From contig CP006833.1 in the NCBI GenBank assembly GCA_000495505.1, forward strand, positions 1,488,001 through 1,552,000: DNA of 64,000 nucleotides, read 5' to 3'. Both the position numbers and the translations under genes were made by a program. The notes beneath the pieces were generated by a model. That model saw only the letters and a list, made by a program, of their open reading frames with translations, had not been told where the DNA came from and did no database searches. Of the stretch, positions 54,007-63,282 are shown piece after piece (the first letter of the stretch is position 1; every line of letters begins with the position of its first letter). Source of the stretch: Campylobacter fetus subsp. testudinum 03-427 (GTDB lineage: Bacteria > Campylobacterota > Campylobacteria > Campylobacterales > Campylobacteraceae).

Positions 54007-54682
54007 AAATTTCCTTTGAACGCTCTGTTTTTATCTCATCTAAAAATTTGGTGCAAATTGCACTATTTAAACAAGGAGCTAACTTTGCGGCACTTATGAA
54101 TACAGGTTCATATAGCGTTTCATCGACGTAAATCACAGAGCCAAACTCGCTTTTTCTAGCTTCGGCTTCGGTAGAGTTGATAAATCCAGCATCAACTTCG
54201 CCATTTAGTACGTAAGCTACTACTTGAGGTACTGTTGAAACTGCTAAAGTTTTACCCTCAAGCTCTGTTTGTAAATTTGCGTTTTGGATATATTGCGTTG
54301 CTCTTATGCCATATATCGCCTTTTTAGGATCTGGAATAGCAATTTTATTAAAATTTATTATATCTTTAGCATCTTTTATAATATTTCTTTTTGAAGTAAC
54401 GATTGCTAAAGTTCCTCTTCCTATCCTTTCATAACCTTTGATATCTAGTCCGCTTTTATCCAAAAATGCTTCATCACCGATGATGAGCGCCATACTTCCT
54501 TCTTTTGCTTGGATACTGATTTGTTTGATGTTTGCAAATGCGGCTTCCACATTTACTCCGTCATTTTTCAAGTTATCCAACACTTCTAAAATCGGCTTTT
54601 TATATCCGGCTCCAGCACCTATCAAAAGTGTTTGGCTATAAGATAGCGTAGCTATTAAAATCAAAAATATAACTTTTCTCAT
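53984..54682 (-). CDS. modA: Molybdate/tungstate-type ABC transporter substrate-binding protein
   Basis: A signal peptide (about residues 1-16, RKVIFLILIATLSYS) precedes a two-lobed binding protein. ModA-type features are LLIGAGAGYKKPILEVLDNL, where family members have AAASL-x3-L, RGTLAIVTSKRN, IAIPDPKKAIYGIRATQYI and VVAYVLNGEVDAGFINSTEA. The overall match is to ModA, but the first binding loop (GAGAGYKK) is unlike the usual serine-containing loop, so tungstate or another oxyanion is possible. AGGAGG lies upstream of the ATG. The region between modA and dcd has no clear modA promoter. Confidence 0.82.
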   Translation of the reverse strand: MRKVIFLILIATLSYSQTLLIGAGAGYKKPILEVLDNLKNDGVNVEAAFANIKQISIQAKEGSMALIIGDEAFLDKSGLDIKGYERIGRGTLAIVTSKRNIIKDAKDIINFNKIAIPDPKKAIYGIRATQYIQNANLQTELEGKTLAVSTVPQVVAYVLNGEVDAGFINSTEAEARKSEFGSVIYVDETLYEPVFISAAKLAPCLNSAICTKFLDEIKTERSKEIFDKFGLK

Positions 54683-54812
54683 ATTTAAAACCTCCTATAA
54701 ATTGGTGTTTAATTATATAAAATCTATTCTTATATATTTGTAAAATATAAATTTAAAAAAACATATCTTAAAAATTTGATAAACGTTTAAATTCATCTTT
54801 ATGACAATATGA

Positions 54813-54818
54813 TATAAT
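54813..54818 (+). promoter_or_regulatory. Extended -10 promoter of dcd-pseC
   Basis: TATGATATAATCC contains TG one base ahead of TATAAT, 26 bases before the dcd start codon. Confidence 0.55.
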
Positions 54819-54843
54819 CCATAAATTTAAATCAGGAGCGATC

Positions 54844-55404
54844 ATGGGTCTAAAAAGCGATAAATGGATACGCGAACAAAGCATAAAAAACCAAATGATA
54901 GAGCCGTTTTGCGAAGAGAACATAGGTAAAGGCGTCGTTAGCTATGGACTTTCTAGCTATGGATATGATATAAGAGTTGGTTGCGAGTTTAAAATTTTCA
55001 CAAATATAGGCGGTACCGTTGTCGATCCAAAGAATTTCGATGAAAAAAACGTCGTGGATTTTGAAGGAGAAATCTGTATAGTGCCGCCAAACTCATTTGC
55101 ACTTGCAAGAACGGTTGAATACTTCAAAATGCCTCACGATGTTTTAGCGATCTGTCTTGGAAAATCAACATACGCAAGATGTGGGATAATAGTAAATGTC
55201 ACTCCATTTGAACCCGGATTTAACGGTCACATCACTATAGAAATTTCAAATACAACTCCACTTCCAGCAAAAATTTACGCAAATGAAGGTATCGCTCAAG
55301 TACTATTTTTACAAGGCGATGAACCATGTGAAACAAGCTACGCCGACAAAAAAGGTAAATACCAAGATCAAGAAGGAATAACTCTTCCGCGTATATTAAA
55401 GTAA
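54844..55404 (+). CDS. dcd: dCTP deaminase
   Basis: Dcd deaminates dCTP to dUTP for thymidylate synthesis. The central motif [20 protein letters not shown] near residue 110, [20 protein letters not shown] and [14 protein letters not shown] are typical, and the N-terminal [14 protein letters not shown] is conserved. At 186 residues it is complete. It is followed by pseC after 10 bases. In C. jejuni dcd is followed by pseB and then pseC. Confidence 0.95.
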   Translation: MGLKSDKWIREQSIKNQMIEPFCEENIGKGVVSYGLSSYGYDIRVGCEFKIFTNIGGTVVDPKNFDEKNVVDFEGEICIVPPNSFALARTVEYFKMPHDVLAICLGKSTYARCGIIVNVTPFEPGFNGHITIEISNTTPLPAKIYANEGIAQVLFLQGDEPCETSYADKKGKYQDQEGITLPRILK

Positions 55405-55414
55405 GGGATCAAGA

Positions 55415-56533
55415 ATGACTTATAGCAGACAAAGTATAGACGATGATGATATAAAAGCAGTTTGCGAAGCTTTAAAAAGCGATATCATAACTTGTGGTAA
55501 GAAAGTAGATGAGTTTGAAAAAGCACTTTGTGATTACACCGGAGCTAAATTTGCCGTAGCGATGAACTCAGCTACTTCTGCTTTGCACGCTGGATATTTA
55601 GCGCTTGGACTTGAGAGTGGCGATGAAGTCATCACGACTCCTATCACGTTTGTAGCTACTGCAAACGCAGCTTTGATGTGCGGCGGGGTAGTTAAATTTG
55701 CTGATATCTTGCCAAATGGAAATATTGATCCAAAAAGTGTAGAAAAGCTCATAACTCCAAAAACTAAAGTCATAACTCCAGTTGATTTTGGCGGACTTCC
55801 AGTAGATATGGAAGCATTAAATTTAATAGCTCAAAAACATAGTCTTAAGATACTAGATGATGCTTCTCACGCTCTTGGAAGTAGCATAAATGGTAAAAAA
55901 GTGGGAACATTTGCAGACGCTAGCGTATTTAGTTTTCATGCTATCAAACCTATTACCACGCTTGAGGGCGGCGCACTTTTAACGAACGATGAAGAGATCG
56001 CCACTAAAGCTAGACTATTACGCTCTCACGGAATTATCAAAAAAGCAGCTTGGAACTCAGATATGATAACTCTTGGCTACAACTACCGTTTAAGCGATGT
56101 CGCGTGCGCACTAGGAACTTCACAAATGAAAAAGCTGGATATTTTTATAGCAAAACGTGATGAGATAGCCAAATTTTACGATCAAGCATTTGAAAAAAGT
56201 CCGTATCTAAGCACTATAAAAATACCAAAAGACGTAAAAAGCTCTCATCATCTCTATCCGATCTTACTTTTTAGAGATTTTTGGTGCGATAAACAAAATA
56301 TTTACGAAGAGCTTCACGCAAAAGGTATCGGCGTACAAGTGCATTACAAACCAACTTATCAATTTAGCTTTTACAAAAATCTTTACTCAGAAATAAGCTT
56401 GCCAAATGCGGAGGATTTTTACAGAGCTGAGCTAAGCTTGCCTTGTCATCAACTAATGAGCATAGAAGACGCAAAATTCGTGGTAGAGCAATTAAATGAA
56501 ACGTTAGCTAAGTATAAAGGGTGTAAGTTTTGA
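55415..56533 (+). CDS. pseC: UDP-4-amino-4,6-dideoxy-N-acetyl-beta-L-altrosamine transaminase
   Basis: PseC is the PLP-dependent second enzyme of pseudaminic acid synthesis. It belongs to the DegT/DnrJ/EryC1 family: AMNSATSALHAGYLALGL near residue 50, PITFVATANAALMCGG, LDDASHALGSSINGKKVG, and the PLP lysine in SVFSFHAIKPITTLEGGALL near residue 184. At 372 residues it fits. No pseB stands between dcd and this gene, unlike in C. jejuni. The partner genes pseF and pseI are 12-17 kb away. Confidence 0.92.
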   Translation: MTYSRQSIDDDDIKAVCEALKSDIITCGKKVDEFEKALCDYTGAKFAVAMNSATSALHAGYLALGLESGDEVITTPITFVATANAALMCGGVVKFADILPNGNIDPKSVEKLITPKTKVITPVDFGGLPVDMEALNLIAQKHSLKILDDASHALGSSINGKKVGTFADASVFSFHAIKPITTLEGGALLTNDEEIATKARLLRSHGIIKKAAWNSDMITLGYNYRLSDVACALGTSQMKKLDIFIAKRDEIAKFYDQAFEKSPYLSTIKIPKDVKSSHHLYPILLFRDFWCDKQNIYEELHAKGIGVQVHYKPTYQFSFYKNLYSEISLPNAEDFYRAELSLPCHQLMSIEDAKFVVEQLNETLAKYKGCKF

Positions 56534-56541
56534 TTTGAGAT

Positions 56542-56579
56542 TTTACAATGGTAAATTTATTTAAATTCGCCATTGTAAA
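56542..56579. terminator. Hairpin between pseC and the GlcF-like gene
   Basis: TTTACAATGG and CCATTGTAAA form a perfect ten-base stem with an 18-base AT-rich loop between two converging genes. An outer TTGAGAT / ATCTCAA pair could extend it. Confidence 0.6.
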
Positions 56580-56609
56580 TTTAAATAATAATTTAAATAA
56601 ATTTAGATC

Positions 56610-57872
56610 TCAAAGCACCTTTGCTATAAGCTCGATAGGATTTTCACATCTCATATCTGAACTATGCAGATGAAGTGCGTTATTTAGCTGCATTTTACAA
56701 GCGCTACACTCTGCACTAACGCAATAAGCTTTAGTCGCGCTTATCGTTTCTGCTCTACTAAGTCCTGCGGCGCGACTAAGATGATACTTTTCACTTTGCA
56801 TAGTAACACCGCCAAATCCACAACAACTAGTAGTGTCGCTCATCTCTTTGATGTTATAAACTTTACTTAGCAAGGCTCTTGGTTCTTTAAAAACTCCTTG
56901 CATTTTTTTAGCGTGACAAGGATCGTGATAAGTGATAGTCTGTTTATCTAAATTTACTCCTGTTTTTGCAAGAATTTCGCCTAAATTTGTATATTTTTCA
57001 AAATACTCAGTAGCTAAAAATATCTTTTTACTCACGTTTTTAGCCCTCTTGCACCACTCTTCATCATTTGCGAAAAAATGCTCGTAATCAACCTTTATCA
57101 TTGCGCTACAGGTAGCTTCAGGAATGATGATCGCATCTACTTTTTCAAGTATCTTTTCAAAATACGTGATATTTTTTTTAGCCAAAACCTCAACCGTGTT
57201 AAAATCCCCAGTAAAATACGCCGGAGCAGCGCAACAACTTTGATCTTTCATCAAATGAGCATTTAAATTTAGCACTTTACAAATTTTCAATAACCCCTCG
57301 CCGATACCAGTATATGCATAGTTTCCCATACAACCTATAAAAATTCCGACGGTTTTTTCACCGCTGTTATCTATAAACTCAAGATGAGAATTTAAAAAAC
57401 TCTTCTTACTAGCAGTCGGCAAAAGACGCTCTTTTTTAACCATAGGCAAACTCATTCTAGGGCGCATTTCGCCGTTATTTACTTTAAAAGCGCAACTTTG
57501 GAAAACATAGCCAAGACTAGCGCAAATATCCATAACTTTTCTATGTCTTAAAAGCCAAAAAAACAGTCTTTTGTACCATGCTATTCCAAATTTCAGAGCG
57601 ATATCTCGCCTTACATTTTCGATCATAGTATCAGTTGCAAGGCTGCTAGGACATTCACTCACGCAATTAGTGCATAAAAAACAGCTTTCAAATATATCTT
57701 TTGCATTTTTATCTAATTCAAGCTCCCCTCTATTATAAGCTCCAAGAAGATCTAAAAAACCGCGAGGACTTCTAACTTCATCACCGCTGATCTTGAAAAT
57801 AGTACAGTTTGGCTTACATTTACCACACTTAACGCATGCATCTGAAATGGTATTAAAATTATACTTTTGCAT
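56610..57872 (-). CDS. GlcF/GlpC-like iron-sulfur oxidoreductase subunit
   Basis: The N-terminal region carries two [4Fe-4S] motifs (CVKCGKCKPNC and CFLCTNCVSECP, residues about 12-75). Two CCG domains follow: FIGCMGNYAYTG with SCCAAPAYFTGD, and YHDPCHAKKMQG with SCCGFGGV, then CSACKMQL. This is the layout of glycolate oxidase subunit GlcF and anaerobic glycerol-3-phosphate dehydrogenase subunit GlpC. Its catalytic flavoprotein partner is not adjacent, so the substrate (glycolate, lactate or another) is not known. It is separated from proC by one base or less and may be co-transcribed with it. Confidence 0.85.
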   Translation of the reverse strand: MQKYNFNTISDACVKCGKCKPNCTIFKISGDEVRSPRGFLDLLGAYNRGELELDKNAKDIFESCFLCTNCVSECPSSLATDTMIENVRRDIALKFGIAWYKRLFFWLLRHRKVMDICASLGYVFQSCAFKVNNGEMRPRMSLPMVKKERLLPTASKKSFLNSHLEFIDNSGEKTVGIFIGCMGNYAYTGIGEGLLKICKVLNLNAHLMKDQSCCAAPAYFTGDFNTVEVLAKKNITYFEKILEKVDAIIIPEATCSAMIKVDYEHFFANDEEWCKRAKNVSKKIFLATEYFEKYTNLGEILAKTGVNLDKQTITYHDPCHAKKMQGVFKEPRALLSKVYNIKEMSDTTSCCGFGGVTMQSEKYHLSRAAGLSRAETISATKAYCVSAECSACKMQLNNALHLHSSDMRCENPIELIAKVL

Positions 57873-58619
57873 CTAACTTCTCTGTTTTTTTGTGCTTGCT
57901 TTAACGGCTTCAAAAAAAGCATTTCTTATGGCGTATTTTTCAAGCTTCGCTACGCCTTCTATCGTAGTGCCCCCCGGACTGCAAACTGCTTCTTTGATCA
58001 GAGCTGGATGCGAGTTTGCTAAAAGTTTGCTAAAACCATCAAAAAGTCCGCTCACAAGAGAATTCGCATCATCTTTTTTAAGCCCTTCTAAAACTCCAGC
58101 GTTACTCAAAGCTTCAGCAACGATAGCAAGATATGCAGGCGCGCAACCAGCAAGCACGCTAGCAGCGTCTAACTCGTTTTTAGTTTCAAGCTTTACTGAG
58201 CTACCAAATCCATTTAAAATTTGAGTTATCAAAAACGCATCTCCATCGCTCATAAATGGAGTTATACTAGAACCGTGCTTAGCTGCGATATTTGGCAAGC
58301 AAATAGCGTAATTTTTGGATTTTATAGAGCTTTTTAATGCTTCAAGACCGGTTCTTGCTAATACGCTTATGCAGACTTTCGCATCTCCTTTTAGCAGATT
58401 TGATACATTTTGCAAAGCGTATGGTTTTACTGCAAGTATTATATTTTTACCCTCTATGTCGTAACTATCACCATAAATTTCAAGCCCAAATCCAGCTTCT
58501 TTTAAATTTAAAAGCTTTGTTTTGTCTCTACATACTATAACAACATCAAAACCGCTATTTTTCAGCCCATAAGCCATAGCAGTTCCCATATTTCCGCTAC
58601 CTAAAATATATATTTTCAT
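57873..58619 (-). CDS. proC: Pyrroline-5-carboxylate reductase
   Basis: ProC makes proline from pyrroline-5-carboxylate with NAD(P)H. The N-terminal Rossmann motif is IYILGSGNMGTAMAYGL, and the C-terminal signature is EAVCSPGGTTIEGVAKLEKY. Other features include CLPNIAAKHGSSITPFM and AGCAPAYLAIVAEALSNAGV. At 248 residues it is slightly short. The run of six C (reverse strand GGGGGG in the PGG codons) is below the length that varies in Campylobacter. It overlaps the upstream gene by 4 bases. Confidence 0.93.
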   Translation of the reverse strand: MKIYILGSGNMGTAMAYGLKNSGFDVVIVCRDKTKLLNLKEAGFGLEIYGDSYDIEGKNIILAVKPYALQNVSNLLKGDAKVCISVLARTGLEALKSSIKSKNYAICLPNIAAKHGSSITPFMSDGDAFLITQILNGFGSSVKLETKNELDAASVLAGCAPAYLAIVAEALSNAGVLEGLKKDDANSLVSGLFDGFSKLLANSHPALIKEAVCSPGGTTIEGVAKLEKYAIRNAFFEAVKASTKKQRS

Positions 58620-59440
58620 TTTACAACCTGTTTTAAAACTGAAATATCACTAAATTTAGAAAAATCACTATCTGTTTTAGCTAACCTTGTTATCTCTTCT
58701 AAACTATGTTTATTATGATCAAAAGCCACTATATAAATCTCATCGCCACTTTTTAAGAAGCGATTTTCACCCTTAGGCTCATATCTTGTAGCACCGATCG
58801 TAATGATAACGTCTTTTTTGTATCCATTTTGTTTTAAAATTTCACCTAAATCCTCAAGCACAGCAAAATCTTTTTGTGTATTAAAAACTCTTTTCATCCA
58901 GTCCAATAATTTTTCATAAAAGTAGCTATAACCACTTAGTTTAGCACACTCTCCATATCTGAAAAATCCATCTTCACTACGCAAAAAAGATACTAAAGAG
59001 TAGCGCTCGCAGACTCCTGTTTTATCAAATTTATCTATAATTATCTCATTTCCAAAGCCTTTTGAACCGCTTGAAAAGTTTTTCTTTTGAGATATTTTTG
59101 TAGCATTTTTGTCGTTTCTTACAGAAGCGTCGTTAAAAGCCATAAATGTGAGCGGTTTTATAGTTTTTACACTGCTATTTTCGTACTTTACCTCGCATCT
59201 AAGAGCTATTTCTGGTTCTGCTTGAACATTTAGACTAGAATCATTTGGAAGTACTAAATTTACATTATCAAAACAGTAATTTTTAAGATAGTTGGAGGAT
59301 TTTGGACTATAAAAAGGGAAAATACCTTTTGGAGCGCACTCTTCTTCTGTTTTAATATCTACAAAATCCTTAAACTCGCCTGCTTGCTCTAAATGCAAAG
59401 CAAAATTTCCAGCTATTCCAAAACCTAAAAAATCTCTCAT
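58616..59440 (-). CDS. Conserved hypothetical protein, 274 residues
   Basis: I do not recognise a well-studied family, though it recalls uncharacterised DUF5718-like proteins. There is no signal peptide or membrane helix. The start RDFLGFGIAGNFALHLEQAG is glycine-rich. A middle block PEIALRCEVKYENSSVKTIK followed by TFMAFNDASVRNDKNATKIS resembles the E-x-A-x-x and N-D segments of fumarylacetoacetase-fold enzymes, which suggests a hydrolase or decarboxylase-like barrel. It is translationally coupled to proC (4-base overlap) and lies 20 bases downstream of hemN. Function unknown. Confidence 0.7.
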   Translation of the reverse strand: MRDFLGFGIAGNFALHLEQAGEFKDFVDIKTEEECAPKGIFPFYSPKSSNYLKNYCFDNVNLVLPNDSSLNVQAEPEIALRCEVKYENSSVKTIKPLTFMAFNDASVRNDKNATKISQKKNFSSGSKGFGNEIIIDKFDKTGVCERYSLVSFLRSEDGFFRYGECAKLSGYSYFYEKLLDWMKRVFNTQKDFAVLEDLGEILKQNGYKKDVIITIGATRYEPKGENRFLKSGDEIYIVAFDHNKHSLEEITRLAKTDSDFSKFSDISVLKQVVK

Positions 59441-59460
59441 TGTCTTCCCTAAATTTAAAA

Positions 59461-60822
59461 TTACACAGTCTTTGAAAAGCTATTTTTTACGCCTTTAAAT
59501 TTAACCATATACTCATCAAAACACATAGCAATATTTCTTATAAGCAGCGTTCCAGTTTCGTTTATTTTTATCTTATCATCTGAAATTTCAACAAACTCTT
59601 TTAACTCTTCAAGATCTTTCAGCTCATTTTTGAAATGTTCAAAGAATTTAATATTAAATTTAGACTCAATCTTTTTTATATCAAGTGCGAAATTTGCCAT
59701 CAAATCCATTATAACGGCTTTTCTAAGCTTATCTTCGTTATTTAACAAAACTCCTTTTGAGTTTGGAAGCTTGTTGTCGTCTATAGCTTTTTCGTAAGAA
59801 GTCATATCTTTATAATTTTGCGCGTAATAATCATCGCCCTCACCTATGCTAGTCAAACCTATACCGATGAGATCTGCTCCGCCTTTGGTCGTATATCCTT
59901 GAAAATTTCTATGCAAACTACCGTTTTCTAAAGCCTTAAACAGCTCATCGCCAGGTTTTGCGTAATGATCCATACCTATCATTTTATATCCGTTTGAAGT
60001 TAGAAATTCCATCGTATATTTTAAAATTTCCAGCTTGATTTTTGGATTTGGAAGAGTAGCTTCGTCAAATTTTCTCATACTTTTTTTGATCCACGGCACA
60101 TGAGCATAGTTAAATACCGCAAACCTATCTGGATTTAGACTAACACCAAGTTCTAAAGTCTTCTTAAAACTCTCTAAACTCTGGTAAGGAAGCCCATAAA
60201 TCAAATCAGTATTTATACTAATAATGCCTTTAGATCTTGCCATATCTACAGCATTTTTAGTCATTTCAAAAGGCTGAATTCTATGGATCTCTTTTTGGAC
60301 TTTTTCATCGAAATCTTGCACGCCAAAACTCACTCTGTTAAATCCATGTCCTACTAAAACATCAAGTTGATCTTCATTTAAAAAGCGCGGATCTATCTCA
60401 CAGCTTATCTCAGCATCATCACTCCAGTTCTTAAAATATTTTTTTATCTGTTTTATAAGTCTGTCAAGCTCATCTGCACTATAAAAAGTCGGCGTTCCTC
60501 CACCAAAATGCATCTGAGTTACTTGACGCTTAGTATCTAAAACTTCGCTTAGTATCTCCAGCTCTTTACTTAGATAATCAAGATATCTGCTCATTTTATC
60601 GCTTTTACTTGTATAAATTACATTACAGCCACAAAAATAACAGGCTGAGCGACAAAACGGAAGATGAAAATACAAAGATAATTTTCTATCTTTATCACCG
60701 TTTTTTAGACGTTTAATATACTCATCATAGTTAAAATCATCGCTAAACTCAAGTGCTGTTGGATAGCTAGTATATCTAGGTCCGGGCTTTGAATACTTCA
60801 CAAATGCTTCAAAATCTACCAT
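59461..60822 (-). CDS. hemN: Oxygen-independent coproporphyrinogen III oxidase
   Basis: HemN is a radical-SAM enzyme that converts coproporphyrinogen III to protoporphyrinogen IX without oxygen. The cluster motif is FCRSACYFCGCNVIYTS near residue 58 (C-x3-C-x2-C-x-C). Further marks are PGPRYTSYPTA, MHFGGGTPTFYSADEL, EIDPRFLNEDQL, RVSFGVQDFD and HVPWIKKSMRK. At 453 residues it is of HemN (not HemW) length. The ATG at 60822 has AAGGA upstream and overlaps the preceding stop. hemB is four genes upstream in the same direction. Confidence 0.95.
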   Translation of the reverse strand: MVDFEAFVKYSKPGPRYTSYPTALEFSDDFNYDEYIKRLKNGDKDRKLSLYFHLPFCRSACYFCGCNVIYTSKSDKMSRYLDYLSKELEILSEVLDTKRQVTQMHFGGGTPTFYSADELDRLIKQIKKYFKNWSDDAEISCEIDPRFLNEDQLDVLVGHGFNRVSFGVQDFDEKVQKEIHRIQPFEMTKNAVDMARSKGIISINTDLIYGLPYQSLESFKKTLELGVSLNPDRFAVFNYAHVPWIKKSMRKFDEATLPNPKIKLEILKYTMEFLTSNGYKMIGMDHYAKPGDELFKALENGSLHRNFQGYTTKGGADLIGIGLTSIGEGDDYYAQNYKDMTSYEKAIDDNKLPNSKGVLLNNEDKLRKAVIMDLMANFALDIKKIESKFNIKFFEHFKNELKDLEELKEFVEISDDKIKINETGTLLIRNIAMCFDEYMVKFKGVKNSFSKTV

Positions 60823-61259
60823 CAATTTTCCTTACTTTGAATCAAACTTTGCATATCTACAAATAAATTTGGATGCTCTTTTTTAATCTTTTTCACAACT
60901 CTATCTAAATTTGGCTCTTTTTTAAATTTAGACTTTTTTATCTCATCTATAGCCACGCTCCAAACATCACCAAAATCAACAGGAATATGCTGCCAAATAG
61001 ATTTTTCTAGTTTTAGCTCGAAATTCTCTTTTTGTGCGTTTTTCAGTGCATTAATGATAGCCTCAAAAAGTCCTGCAGGCACAAGAGCGCAAGGAGTATC
61101 TCCGCTCATACCAAACCAAGGAACGGACAAATTTAACTTACCATTTTTGATAATCAGCTTCATCTCGTTATCGCTTATCTGTTCTAGCTCAAAAATCGTT
61201 CTTTTTCTTTTTGAGATACCAAGAGAGTTGCTTATACTATCTAAGCGCTCATTATTCAT
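60822..61259 (-). CDS. Conserved hypothetical protein between argF and hemN
   Basis: The 145-residue protein is soluble, with no signal or membrane segment. It has a hydrophobic patch [20 protein letters not shown] near the middle, then an amphipathic helix and a lysine-rich C-terminal half. A protein of similar size lies in the same place in C. jejuni, and I know of no function for it. The ATG at 61259 with AGGA six bases upstream is preferred over a GTG 15 bases earlier. It overlaps argF by 8 bases and hemN by about 3. Confidence 0.75.
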   Translation of the reverse strand: MNNERLDSISNSLGISKRKRTIFELEQISDNEMKLIIKNGKLNLSVPWFGMSGDTPCALVPAGLFEAIINALKNAQKENFELKLEKSIWQHIPVDFGDVWSVAIDEIKKSKFKKEPNLDRVVKKIKKEHPNLFVDMQSLIQSKEN

Positions 61260-62181
61260 ATCTTTTCCTATCACACCAAACCATCACGCCTTTTTGAGCG
61301 TGCAAACGGTTTTCTGCCTCGCTAAAAACCTCATCTGCGTGAGCTTCAAAAACATCTTCGCTAACTTCATAACCGCGGTACGCCGGCAAACAGTGTAAAA
61401 ACTTAGCATTTTTAGCTGCTAAGCTCATCATTTCATCATCAACGCAGTATCCTGTAAATTCCTTAATGCGTTTTTCTTTTTCGTCTTCTTGTCCCATAGA
61501 GATCCAAGTATCGGTCGTAACGACGTCTGCACCGCTAATCGCAACTTTAGGATCATTTGTAATGATCAAATTTGCTCCACTTATTTTAGAGTTTTGTTTT
61601 GCGATATCTAAAACCCACTGCGGCACTTCATAGCCTTTTGGAGTAGCAACTCTAAGCTCAAAACCAAGCTTAGACGCAGCCATTAGCCATGAGTTGGTCA
61701 TATTATTTCCATCGCCGATGTAAGCTACTTTCATAGTAGCTAAATTTAATCCAAGCTCACTTAAAGTAAGCAGATCAGCCATAAGCTGAACAGGATGAAA
61801 ATCATCACTAAGACCGTTTATAACAGGCACACCACTAAATTTAGCAAGCTCGACTAAGTCGCTTTGTTTATAAACTCTAGCCATTATCATATCCACCATT
61901 TTTCCAAGAACTCTAGCAGTATCTTTGACAGGTTCGCCACGCCCTAGCTGGATATCACGACTACTTAAAAACAGACCTTTGCCGCCTAACTGATGAATAC
62001 CAACTTCAAAGCTGACTCTTGTCCTAGTCGAACTTTTTTCAAATATCATTGCTAAAGTTTGGTCTTTCAAATATGAAATATAATTTTTACTTTTCGCCTC
62101 TTTTTTAATCTCTGCGGCTAAATTTAAAATATCTAAAATCTCATCTTTACTAAAGTCGTTAAGAGTTAAAAAATGTCTCAT
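61252..62181 (-). CDS. argF: Ornithine carbamoyltransferase
   Basis: ArgF makes citrulline from ornithine and carbamoyl phosphate. The carbamoyl-phosphate motif is [20 protein letters not shown] near residue 49, [14 protein letters not shown] follows, and the ornithine-binding loop [17 protein letters not shown] is near residue 265. At 309 residues it is of normal size. It lies 10 bases after hemB in a leftward operon whose order (hemB-argF-hypothetical-hemN) matches C. jejuni. Confidence 0.95.
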   Translation of the reverse strand: MRHFLTLNDFSKDEILDILNLAAEIKKEAKSKNYISYLKDQTLAMIFEKSSTRTRVSFEVGIHQLGGKGLFLSSRDIQLGRGEPVKDTARVLGKMVDMIMARVYKQSDLVELAKFSGVPVINGLSDDFHPVQLMADLLTLSELGLNLATMKVAYIGDGNNMTNSWLMAASKLGFELRVATPKGYEVPQWVLDIAKQNSKISGANLIITNDPKVAISGADVVTTDTWISMGQEDEKEKRIKEFTGYCVDDEMMSLAAKNAKFLHCLPAYRGYEVSEDVFEAHADEVFSEAENRLHAQKGVMVWCDRKRYE

Positions 62182-62191
62182 GTATTTCCTT

Positions 62192-63169
62192 TTAATATGC
62201 TGTTTTTAAGATTTTAGCTACTTCTTTTGCGTGATAACTTATGATAAGGTCGGCTCCTGCGCGCTTAAATCCGACCATAGTTTCCATCATCACGCGCTCA
62301 TAGTCGATGACTCCTGCTTTTGCTCCGGCTTTTAGCAGTGCGTACTCACCACTAACATTATAAACGCAAAGAGGAAGAAGAGTTCTTTCTTTTATATCTC
62401 TAATAATATCAAGATAAGCTAAAGCTGGTTTTACCATCAAAATATCTGCGCCTTGTGCTTCGTCCTCTAGGCTTTCATTTATCGCTTCAAAGCGGTTTGC
62501 GCAGTCCATTTGGTAGCTTCTTCTATCTCCAAAGCTTGGCGCACTCTGAGCTACATCGCGAAACGGTCCGTAATACGCAGAGGCAAATTTAGTAGAATAC
62601 GCCATAATCGGTAAATTTTCGTATCCGTTTTCATCAAGAGCGTTTCTTAAAGTTTCTATGATGCCATCCATCATACCACTTGGAGCTATCATATCTGCGC
62701 CCGCTCTTGCATGCACTAAAGCTTGTTTAGCTGAGATCTCAAGAGTAGAATCATTATCAACTGTTTTATGAACATGATCAAGTATGCCACAATGCCCGTG
62801 ATCTGTGTATTCGCAAAAGCAAAGATCAGTTATCACCACAAGCTCCGGGAATTTAGCTTTTATAGCTCTTAGAGATCTTGCGATCAGTCCATCATCGCTC
62901 AAAGCGTCGCTTCCTATGCTGTCTTTTAAATTTGGAATACCAAATAAAAGTATCGATTTTATACCTAAACTTATAATTTCTTCGCACTCTTTTAAAATTT
63001 CATCAAGACTTAGTTGAAATACTCCTGGCATCGAGCTTATCTCTTTTTTCACGCCGTTTCCTTCAACTACGAAAAGCGGATAGATAAAGTCTTCAACACA
63101 AATTTTATTTTCTCTAACCATATCACGAATGGACGGATTTATCCTAAGTCTTCTAAATCTCGCAAACAT
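62192..63169 (-). CDS. hemB: Delta-aminolevulinic acid dehydratase (porphobilinogen synthase)
   Basis: HemB joins two aminolevulinate molecules to form porphobilinogen. The metal-binding segment [17 protein letters not shown] near residue 115, the first active-site lysine in [17 protein letters not shown] near 195, and the Schiff-base lysine in [16 protein letters not shown] near 247 are all present. The start ATG at 63169 gives [18 protein letters not shown], the family N-terminus, with AGGAG eight bases upstream; the frame remains open 24 bases further. A TATAAT box precedes it. Confidence 0.96.
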   Translation of the reverse strand: MFARFRRLRINPSIRDMVRENKICVEDFIYPLFVVEGNGVKKEISSMPGVFQLSLDEILKECEEIISLGIKSILLFGIPNLKDSIGSDALSDDGLIARSLRAIKAKFPELVVITDLCFCEYTDHGHCGILDHVHKTVDNDSTLEISAKQALVHARAGADMIAPSGMMDGIIETLRNALDENGYENLPIMAYSTKFASAYYGPFRDVAQSAPSFGDRRSYQMDCANRFEAINESLEDEAQGADILMVKPALAYLDIIRDIKERTLLPLCVYNVSGEYALLKAGAKAGVIDYERVMMETMVGFKRAGADLIISYHAKEVAKILKTAY

Positions 63170-63192
63170 AATATAACTCCTAGTTTTTGGCA

Positions 63193-63198
63193 ATTATA
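63193..63198 (-). promoter_or_regulatory. -10 box of the hemB-argF-hemN run
   Basis: The minus strand reads AGATATAATTGCC, with TATAAT about 24 bases before the hemB ATG. The TATAATTGC sequence also occurs upstream of pal and of the gene at the left edge. Confidence 0.5.
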
Positions 63199-63282
63199 TC
63201 TAAATTAATGTTAATTAAAAATTATCTATTTTTCATAAATTTAAATATTTTTGATAAACTTTACTCCAAAAGGAAAACAATT

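Noticed and set aside
53384-54019. Long rightward frame of 211 codons inside modB
   Set aside because: It lies fully antisense to modB, which has a permease signature and coupling to modA, and its lysine/serine-rich product matches nothing I know.
57969-57974. Run of six C (six G on the coding strand) in proC
   Set aside because: It encodes the conserved PGG of the ProC signature and is shorter than the eight or more bases needed for frequent slippage in Campylobacter.
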